In this document: positions 7,605 to 12,856 of the stretch, piece by piece
Position numbering within the stretch: position 1 is the stretch's first letter
How the letters are laid out: every line of letters starts with the position of its first letter
DNA from: Chitinophagaceae bacterium
GTDB lineage: Bacteria; Bacteroidota; Bacteroidia; Chitinophagales; Chitinophagaceae
Assembly: GCA_025924755.1 (NCBI GenBank)
Contig: JAICHT010000038.1
Location: 1-16,602 of the forward strand
Length of the DNA: 16,602 bases
Reading direction: 5' to 3'
Position numbers and translations under genes: made by a program
The notes under the pieces: generated by a model
Seen by the model: the letters and a program-made list of their open reading frames with translations, nothing else
Told to the model about the DNA's origin: nothing
Databases searched by the model: none

Positions 7605-7739
7605 TTAATGCCTGTGCCTCATCAATTCGTCTTTCTGGCTCAGCAGATAAAAAGTAATAAGGCTAAACACTACCACAAAGGCAATAATGAATGCAATGGA
7701 TGGTTGAGTAAGAACACTTAAGAGTAAAATTAAATACAT
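7605..7739 (-). CDS. possible 44-residue single-pass membrane peptide
   Basis: The frame runs from ATG at 7739 to TAA at 7605. The product has a hydrophobic segment from about residue 2 to 34 (VLTQPSIAFIIAFVVVFSLI within it), then a short charged cytoplasmic-type end, SQKDELMRHRH. Such a sharp change from hydrophobic helix to charged tail is typical of small membrane proteins and unusual for chance frames in noncoding DNA. No family recognised; it is not obviously KdpF or CcoS and no partner genes are next to it. There is no clear promoter box. A dyad lies just past the stop. Evidence is limited to the shape of the product. Confidence 0.4.
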   Translation of the reverse strand: MYLILLLSVLTQPSIAFIIAFVVVFSLITFYLLSQKDELMRHRH

Positions 7740-7860
7740 ATATGATTGTTTTACGGTTTAAAAATGCTATTAAAACAGGTGTACTCCCTGTAAGTATTAC
7801 TTTTACTTGGCAAAAAATTACGGGTAAGTGTACTAGCTGTTAAAGCAGTGCTGTAAAACG

Positions 7861-8124
7861 ATGATCGAATACGTAGTGCTGAATATAGATCAGACTGGTA
7901 CATATACCTATTAATTTAAAAACTACACAACTTATGGTAGACATAAGGATCAGGAAAGTTTAGAATTAATAGGATATATAGATGAGGATGTCATAAATGT
8001 AAGAAATAAAATTAAAACTGCAAACAGAAATCTACTACTCTCTGAAAAAATTTTTTTCTTAAGTATATGGCAACTTTAAGTAGATGAATCGACTAGTGAT
8101 ATTGATGAAGCTTTGCAAAAATTT
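7861..8124 (+). pseudogene. possible decayed gene (one frame interrupted by two stops)
   Basis: One plus-strand frame starts at ATG 7861 (MIEYVVLNIDQTG) and meets TAA at 7912. It continues as 54 open codons (including GYIDEDVINVRNKIKTANR and LLLSEKIFFLSIWQ) to TAA at 8077, then VDESTSDIDEALQKF to TAG at 8122. The composition (charged, with alternating hydrophobics) is protein-like, but no family is recognised and chance cannot be excluded in AT-rich DNA. The second part ends only about 27 nt from the convergent nucleoside hydrolase stop. Confidence 0.2.
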
Positions 8125-8150
8125 TAGGTATGGAAATAAGGCATATACCT
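8120..8150 (-). terminator. weak terminator-like hairpin after the nucleoside hydrolase gene
   Basis: Read on the minus strand immediately after the stop: AGGTAT, a 13-nt loop, ATACCT (arms 8145-8150 and 8126-8131), then AAAATTTTT. The stem is only 6 bp, so the call is tentative, but its position fits the end of the dehydrogenase/hydrolase operon. Confidence 0.35.
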
Positions 8151-9125
8151 TTACTTTGGCTGATGCATTATTAATGTATTAATCAGACTTTCAACTTTAG
8201 ATGCCGGCGCATTTTCTACCAGGTGGCTTTGCTGTTTTCCTTCATCGCTCCACGCATTGCTACCATCTTCAGCAATTTGTATAGTACCCTGCTTAAGAGT
8301 ATAATATGGTTTATAGCCTGCAATGGCTACCAATACGGCCGTTTCATCCCAGCTTTTTCTTCCGGCACTGTCTTCTTTTGCCATCGGAACGCATAAGGCA
8401 AATACATCTTTTACCGGGCTGTTCTGGATAGATGAATTTTGAATAAGCGGCAACCCGGTTTTTATTTTTTCACCAATTTCAAAACCACTGAACAATATAG
8501 GCTTATTAAAGTGTTCATACACATATTTAGAAGCTGCTGCATCTTTCTCAATATTAAATTCTTTGCCTGCAGGAAACCGGCCGGCCATACACACCAGGTT
8601 CTTTACTTTTTTTGCTACAAGTTCTGCTCCTGTTAGTGCAGAATATGAGTCGGGTTTGGATTGAAGTAAACTGGAGATATTCGTCAAAAAACCCACCGTA
8701 ATAAGGGTTACACTTGCATCCGGTTGTTGCGACAATATCTTTCTATATAGGCTAACCGCATCCGGCACTTCACTATTACTTTTGATGGCATGCGGATATT
8801 TTTTGACTAATGTATCCGTCCAGTGTTGCCAGTCTTTCAGTGTCAATGCATTTCCTTTAGGTACACCAATAGGGATATTGGGTTTTTTAAAATAGGTATT
8901 GAACACGTTTAGTACGGCCGCCACGCCTTCGTATTTGGTACTGGCCATTGTGGCAAGTATGGTTGCCTTTCCGCTATCAGCATAGGCATGCAGCAATGTA
9001 ATAGCACCTACATCATCATAATCCGGACCCATATCCGTATCAAAAATTACGGGTATAGGTTTATGCTGTGCAGATGCTACTAACAGTTGTAGCAGGCAAA
9101 TGCTTACCCATATCATTCTTTTCAT
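8151..9125 (-). CDS. secreted inosine/uridine-preferring nucleoside hydrolase family protein
   Basis: A calcium-dependent N-ribohydrolase fold that splits ribonucleosides to base and ribose; here exported. The start is placed at ATG 9125, giving 324 residues with a signal peptide (MKRMIWVS, hydrophobic, VASAQ, cleavage after about residue 19). The frame stays open upstream to 9218 but those codons overlap the dehydrogenase gene and are not protein-like. Motifs: DTDMGPDYDDVGAI (29-42), the Asp-rich calcium and ribose site of the family; LITVGFLTNI in the middle (matching the family's xxxxGPLTNxA); and WDETAVLVAI near the C-terminus where classic enzymes have an HDxxA motif, a variation common in secreted Bacteroidota members. 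Substrate is not determined. It lies 17 nt downstream of the PQQ-dehydrogenase gene, very likely in one operon, suggesting linked extracytoplasmic use of nucleoside sugars (inference). Confidence 0.88.
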   Translation of the reverse strand: MKRMIWVSICLLQLLVASAQHKPIPVIFDTDMGPDYDDVGAITLLHAYADSGKATILATMASTKYEGVAAVLNVFNTYFKKPNIPIGVPKGNALTLKDWQHWTDTLVKKYPHAIKSNSEVPDAVSLYRKILSQQPDASVTLITVGFLTNISSLLQSKPDSYSALTGAELVAKKVKNLVCMAGRFPAGKEFNIEKDAAASKYVYEHFNKPILFSGFEIGEKIKTGLPLIQNSSIQNSPVKDVFALCVPMAKEDSAGRKSWDETAVLVAIAGYKPYYTLKQGTIQIAEDGSNAWSDEGKQQSHLVENAPASKVESLINTLIMHQPK

Positions 9126-9142
9126 CCAAATGAAATTTAATA

Positions 9143-11329
9143 TCACTTCGAAGCCTGTGGTAATGTAAAGGCTACATACGAATCGCCTGACTTGGTACCC
9201 AGTTTGCCACCGCCACACGCAACTACCACATATTGTTTTCCGTTAACCTCGTAGGTAGCAGGAGTAGCAAAGCCGGCAGCAGGCAAAGTCGTTTCCCAAA
9301 GCAATTTCCCCGTTCTTTTATTAAAAGCTCTAAACTTACCATCTTTAGTAGCCGCAATAAACAATAGCCCTCCTTTTGTAACTACTGGCCCTCCGTAGTT
9401 TTCGCTGCCCGATTCTTTAACGCCTTTGGCTTTAAAAACAGAGTCTTCTCCTAAAGTAGTCTTCCAAACATATTCGCCGGTATTTAAATCAATAGCATTT
9501 AAAACACCCCATGGCGGCGCCAGCGCAGGCTGGTTGGACTTGGATAAAAACTTATTATATCCCGAAATTTGATAGGGCAACTGGCGGAAAGAGTCTATAG
9601 CCGTAAGATGTGTGGTATATTGTTGCTGCTGTTCTTGTTGCTTATTTAATACAAAAGAAGCAATGGCGTCTTTATCTTGCTGGCTTAAATAATGAAAGGC
9701 AGGCATCATACGCCGACCGGCATTGATAAATTCCACAAAGCTCCTGGGGTCGTATTTTTTATTTACATCAACTAAAGAGGGATAATTACCGCTGCCTTTT
9801 CTATCAGGCCCATGGCAACCCATACAATTTTGTTTATACAACCGCAATCCTGCCTGGCCAAAATTTTCCTGGTTTTTTTTCTTATCTACATCAAACATTT
9901 TAAGTATCCACGCCATCTGGTTGGCGTTTACATATAGTATCCCGCTTTCCGGATCTACGGCGGGGCCACCCCATTCTCCGCCGCCATCAAAACCCGGGAA
10001 AATAATAGTGCCTTCTTTGGACTGCGGCATAAACATTTTTCCGGTATGATACGAAGCCAGCCGGGTTTTTACATCTTCATATTCTTCTTTGGAAAGGTAG
10101 GGATTCAGGTCTTTTTCGGTAAGGGTTTGCCGTACAAATGGCGCTGGTTTTTGCGGAACCGGTTGTGTAGGCCAAAGCTTTTCGCCAGTTAGCTCCGTAG
10201 TGGTATCCACCGGTGTTTCTTTGATTGGGAAAAGCGGCTGGCCGTTCTCCCTGTTAAAAAGAAATACAAAGCCGGTTTTAGTAGTTTGTGCTACGGCATC
10301 AATATCTTTCCCATCATGCTTTACGGTTAACAAAACCGGTGCAGAAGAAGGATCCCAGTCCCAGGTATCATGATGAATATATTGAAAATGCCAGAGGTGC
10401 TTACCGGTAGCGGCATCCAGCGCCAGCATACAATCGGCATATAAGTTAGATCCTTTTCTTTTTCCACCATAAAAGTCCATTGAAGCTGAGCCAATCGGGA
10501 TATAAGCGATACCTCGCTTTTGATCTATGGTCATTCCCATCCAGTTGTTAGCGCCGCCTGTTGTTTTCCATGCATTTGGATCTTCCCAAGTGTCATAACC
10601 GGCTTCACCAGGATGCGGAATGGTGTGAAAGTCCCAAACCAGTTTACCAGTACGGGCATCATATGCTCTTACATCGCCCGGTGCTGCATCCATCCCTTCT
10701 GAAACCCGTGTACCCGATATCACCAGGTTTTTATAGATTGCCGGTGCGGAGGTATTGGTAATAAATAAATCGGCAAACTCGGCTCCTAATCCATCATGCA
10801 GGTCTACTTTGCCGCCTTTGCCAAAATCAGGTGCCAGTTTACCAGTACGGGCATTAATTGCCTGCAGGTAAGGACCTGCTGTATAAAATATTCGCTGATC
10901 GTCTTTGCCGTCGCTCCAAAACGCTACGCCCCGGTTGTTATTTAAATTAAAATGTCCTTGCTTTTCTTCAGTGATGGTATCATAAGGAGAAAACACCCAT
11001 TTACCAGCACCCGTTGCAGCATCAATAGCAAATACTTTCAACTGCGGCGTAGTGCCATATAGTATTCCGTTTACCATTATTGGGTTGCATTGTATCTGCG
11101 AATGAGCCGATGTATCCGCATCTCCGGTATGATATTCCCAGGCCACTTGCAACTGCTGCACATTGCCGGTATCAATCTGGGCAAGAGAAGAATATTTATT
11201 AGCGTCCGAGTTTCCGTTGACTACTTCCCAATTATTGAATTCCGGCGTTTGATTGTTTTTACAAGCAGCTAAATAGGTTAATGCTGAAAATACAATAACT
11301 CCAATTTTGAGGTTGACTTTCTTTATCAT
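9143..11329 (-). CDS. lipoprotein PQQ-dependent dehydrogenase with internal cytochrome c domain
   Basis: A quinoprotein that oxidises alcohols or sugars outside the cytoplasm and passes electrons to its own heme. The 728-residue product has a lipoprotein signal peptide with lipobox LAAC (Cys23), so it is membrane-anchored. Residues ~33-470 and ~600-725 form the beta-propeller, with repeated W-motif blades (for example ARTGKLVWDF, AATGKHLWHF, RTGKLLWETT) and HHDTWDWD (319-326), a conserved active-site segment of the family. A cytochrome c insert sits between them: CMGCH (502-506) binds heme c and M541 or M542 (RRMMPAF) is the probable axial ligand. A Gln-rich linker (564-570) follows, then PPWGVLNAIDLNTGEYVW. 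The order propeller, cytochrome, propeller end is a known quinoprotein arrangement in Bacteroidota. The substrate is not predictable. No PQQ biosynthesis genes are in the window. First gene of a minus-strand operon with the nucleoside hydrolase. Confidence 0.93.
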   Translation of the reverse strand: MIKKVNLKIGVIVFSALTYLAACKNNQTPEFNNWEVVNGNSDANKYSSLAQIDTGNVQQLQVAWEYHTGDADTSAHSQIQCNPIMVNGILYGTTPQLKVFAIDAATGAGKWVFSPYDTITEEKQGHFNLNNNRGVAFWSDGKDDQRIFYTAGPYLQAINARTGKLAPDFGKGGKVDLHDGLGAEFADLFITNTSAPAIYKNLVISGTRVSEGMDAAPGDVRAYDARTGKLVWDFHTIPHPGEAGYDTWEDPNAWKTTGGANNWMGMTIDQKRGIAYIPIGSASMDFYGGKRKGSNLYADCMLALDAATGKHLWHFQYIHHDTWDWDPSSAPVLLTVKHDGKDIDAVAQTTKTGFVFLFNRENGQPLFPIKETPVDTTTELTGEKLWPTQPVPQKPAPFVRQTLTEKDLNPYLSKEEYEDVKTRLASYHTGKMFMPQSKEGTIIFPGFDGGGEWGGPAVDPESGILYVNANQMAWILKMFDVDKKKNQENFGQAGLRLYKQNCMGCHGPDRKGSGNYPSLVDVNKKYDPRSFVEFINAGRRMMPAFHYLSQQDKDAIASFVLNKQQEQQQQYTTHLTAIDSFRQLPYQISGYNKFLSKSNQPALAPPWGVLNAIDLNTGEYVWKTTLGEDSVFKAKGVKESGSENYGGPVVTKGGLLFIAATKDGKFRAFNKRTGKLLWETTLPAAGFATPATYEVNGKQYVVVACGGGKLGTKSGDSYVAFTLPQASK

Positions 11330-11436
11330 TTTTATAGGCTTACAAATCGTTCTAGCTAAAATAATGGAATTAAAAACAATGCATGAGAAATTTTGTGCAG
11401 CAATATAAAAACTGGCGAATGGGTTTTAAAACACGG

Positions 11437-11466
11437 AAAATAAAAATCCCCTCTTTTGGAGGGGAT
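11437..11466 (-). terminator. minus-strand intrinsic terminator upstream of the dehydrogenase operon
   Basis: An 8-bp GC-rich stem, ATCCCCTC (11446-11453) with GAGGGGAT (11459-11466), is followed on the minus strand by TTTTTATTTT (11445 down to 11436). It insulates the dehydrogenase operon and implies a minus-strand transcript arriving from the right, ending about 25 nt past the small frame that stops at 11489. Confidence 0.8.
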
Positions 11467-11488
11467 GCTTTATAAGGCGTTTACAATT

Positions 11489-11641
11489 TCATAAGTACTT
11501 TTTCTTCGGACAATGGACGCCTTTGTTTTCAGGACGGAACGTTTTCAATAGGATCTTCAGGATTAAAAACGGACTTTCTTTAGGATTAGAGGCAATTGGT
11601 TTTGGTTTGGTTTTCTTAGCTATTGGATAATTTGATACCAC
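11489..11641 (-). CDS. possible 50-residue Pro/Lys-rich small protein (GTG start)
   Basis: The frame is open for 71 codons (11701 down to 11489, TGA) with no ATG; the GTG at 11641 is the best start. It has a purine-rich AGAGAA about 10 nt upstream. The product reads like a real protein: AKKTKPKPIASNPKESPF, a short hydrophobic LILKILLK, then RPENKGVHCPKKKYL. A strong terminator follows 23 nt after the stop, as expected for a gene end, and a TACCTTTG box lies at 11796-11803. No family recognised. An overlapping frame (11620-11841, MGSCKRCG at its start and one hydrophobic segment) could be the N-terminal part if a frameshift separates them, which would make this a broken gene instead. Confidence 0.35.
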   Translation of the reverse strand: MVSNYPIAKKTKPKPIASNPKESPFLILKILLKTFRPENKGVHCPKKKYL

Positions 11642-11795
11642 AAAGCTATTCTCTGAAAATGATTGTTTACTATGGATTCGCTCAAAAGGCAGATGCTCCG
11701 GTTAAATGCACCGATTTCACAGACGAAACACAATATTAACACGCTGAAAATCAATGTTTTAGTAAATTTACTGTTGAGGGAGTAACAATACGTAG

Positions 11796-11803
11796 CAAAG
11801 GTA
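11796..11803 (-). promoter_or_regulatory. possible -7 box (TACCTTTG) on the minus strand
   Basis: An exact TAnnTTTG match read on the minus strand. Transcription from it would begin near 11790 and end at the 11437-11466 terminator, a transcript of about 350 nt containing the small frame 11489-11641. No TTG or TTTG is seen at the proper -33 distance, so support is partial. Confidence 0.25.
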
Positions 11804-11900
11804 CGATTGAACAATATGCCACATCTTTTACAGCTACCCATACTAATTGATGGTAGCTAAAACAGGAAGATTGATATAGTAATACAGAACCTACTAATAA

Positions 11901-11930
11901 TAAAAAACTCCCTGTTATAAAACAGAGAGT
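11901..11930 (-). terminator. minus-strand terminator-like hairpin
   Basis: The arms 11907-11916 and 11921-11930 pair at 9 of 10 positions (one C/A mismatch) around a 4-nt loop. On the minus strand the stem runs into TTTTTTATTATT. No gene ending here was identified on the minus strand. Confidence 0.6.
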
Positions 11931-12023
11931 AAAGTCATTAACAGACGGTTAGGCTTTTTAATGGATAGTGGTTGCTATCAGCACGTCTAAGATATAGCTC
12001 ATCAGCTATCAAGCAAAGTATTT

Positions 12024-12296
12024 ATGCAGGTACAGTTTGCTATATTACTTATCCACACTCTTGAAATGATTGCTGTATCTATATTCTCGCTTCTTTTAAT
12101 AAATTGTACACATGGTAGCGGCTTAAAAAAATTTTATCCCTTACAGGAAGGGATAAAATCGGCAAACAATCGTAAAGGTTCAATTCAATTTCTAAGCACT
12201 GATAAGAAGGATAACTTTTTACACGGAATGGATGACGGATTACTGGTATTTGGATTTAAAAACGGGGCGCCAAAAATTACATACAGCACTTTCTAA
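12024..12296 (+). CDS. doubtful small protein, possibly exported
   Basis: 90 codons from ATG 12024; a second ATG at 12066 would place a hydrophobic signal-like segment (MIAVSIFSLLLINC) at the N-terminus. The rest, with TDKKDNFLHGMDDGLLVFGFKNGAPK, has protein-like composition, but no family is recognised. The Cys could be a lipobox residue, though Asn just before it is unusual. Against it: a perfect 12-bp hairpin with a minus-strand T-run (12124-12159) lies inside the frame, and no promoter or terminator serves the plus strand. Confidence 0.25.
   Translation: MQVQFAILLIHTLEMIAVSIFSLLLINCTHGSGLKKFYPLQEGIKSANNRKGSIQFLSTDKKDNFLHGMDDGLLVFGFKNGAPKITYSTF
12124..12159 (-). terminator. minus-strand intrinsic terminator, 12-bp perfect stem
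   Basis: ATTTTATCCCTT (12131-12142) and AAGGGATAAAAT (12148-12159) pair perfectly around ACAGG. On the minus strand the stem is followed by TTTTTTT (12130 down to 12124). No minus-strand protein gene leads into it, which suggests a short noncoding transcript or a relic. Confidence 0.7.
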
Positions 12297-12331
12297 AAAT
12301 AGAATCAAACACTATTACAATCGATTATAGA

Positions 12332-12339
12332 CAAATGTA
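12332..12339 (-). promoter_or_regulatory. possible -7 box (TACATTTG) on the minus strand
   Basis: An exact TAnnTTTG match on the minus strand, about 200 nt upstream of the terminator at 12124-12159. No good -33 element was found at the usual distance, and a six-base fixed match is not rare in AT-rich DNA. Confidence 0.22.
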
Positions 12340-12459
12340 TAGTTGAAAAACGTTATTAATACGATTATTATTTTAACGCAAAGTTTTTAAGGGTAATTAC
12401 TTAAAATATACTAAGGTAACTTGGGTAGAGCACTTAATTATAATACCATCAGGTTTATA

Positions 12460-12493
12460 AAAACAAAAAGGGCCCGAATAGAAATTCAGCCCC
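12460..12493 (-). terminator. minus-strand terminator, probably for the large T9SS gene
   Basis: The minus-strand RNA would form GGGGCUGAAU / AUUCGGGCCC around a UUCU loop, with one G/G mismatch and one G-U pair, followed by TTTTTGTTT (12469 down to 12461). It is the first good hairpin downstream of the gene ending at 12857, although about 360 nt away. Confidence 0.6.
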
Positions 12494-12856
12494 GTTTTAA
12501 AATCCAATATCCTATGAAAAACCGAGGTAAAAGTAATAGCATAGTTTAATATTGCCTATAGTATAAATACGCAATTTTGTAGAGCTAACTCACAAAATTC
12601 TTAAACAAAGGTTAAAGTCCATATTTCTTCTTTTATAGCTACGTTGCGTCGAGGTAAATCAATCTACACTCTTGCAATGCAAAAGATGATCTTCACTTAC
12701 AGCATATCGCTATAAGCTATTATCAATTGCTGAAGGTCACTCCCATTTACAAAGTGAATAAAGGAACAAGTAATGAAGCATAGCATCTCGAAAAACCGAA
12801 AGACAGTTCCCTGTTCATGGCGTTGTACCCATTTAAATACATTGTATTACCACGTA

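Larger units (their letters stand above)
7241..8150. other. 0.9-kb AT-rich intergenic region with one possible small gene
   Basis: There is no large reading frame on either strand. It contains a credible 44-residue minus-strand membrane peptide (7605-7739), a long dyad (7542-7579), a plus-strand stretch with coding-like sequence broken by in-frame stops (7861-8124), and a weak hairpin just after the nucleoside hydrolase gene (8126-8150). The left part (7241-7540) shows nothing I can name beyond the presumed promoter region of the epimerase. No exact TAnnTTTG box was found on either strand. Confidence 0.5.
11330..12856. other. 1.5-kb region without a large gene, rich in minus-strand terminator hairpins
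   Basis: Between the dehydrogenase operon and the large T9SS gene there is no frame over 91 codons. It holds four hairpins followed by T-runs on the minus strand (11437-11466, 11901-11930, 12124-12159, 12460-12493), two isolated minus-strand TAnnTTTG boxes (11796-11803, 12332-12339), and small frames at 11489-11641 (minus), 11620-11841 (minus) and 12024-12296 (plus), listed separately or under findings. The promoter of the dehydrogenase operon should lie in 11330-11436, but no good consensus box is visible there. Confidence 0.5.

Noticed and set aside
7241..8150. Empty AT-rich gap considered as a tRNA, insertion sequence or attachment site
   Set aside because: No tRNA-like cloverleaf, transposase fragment, terminal inverted repeats or target duplication was found by eye.
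9126..9218. N-terminal extension of the nucleoside hydrolase to 9218
   Set aside because: It would overlap the end of the dehydrogenase gene and put 31 odd residues before an obvious signal peptide at ATG 9125.
12747..12818. 23-residue minus-strand peptide frame beyond the T9SS gene stop
   Set aside because: Too short and without features; probably untranslated 3' sequence.
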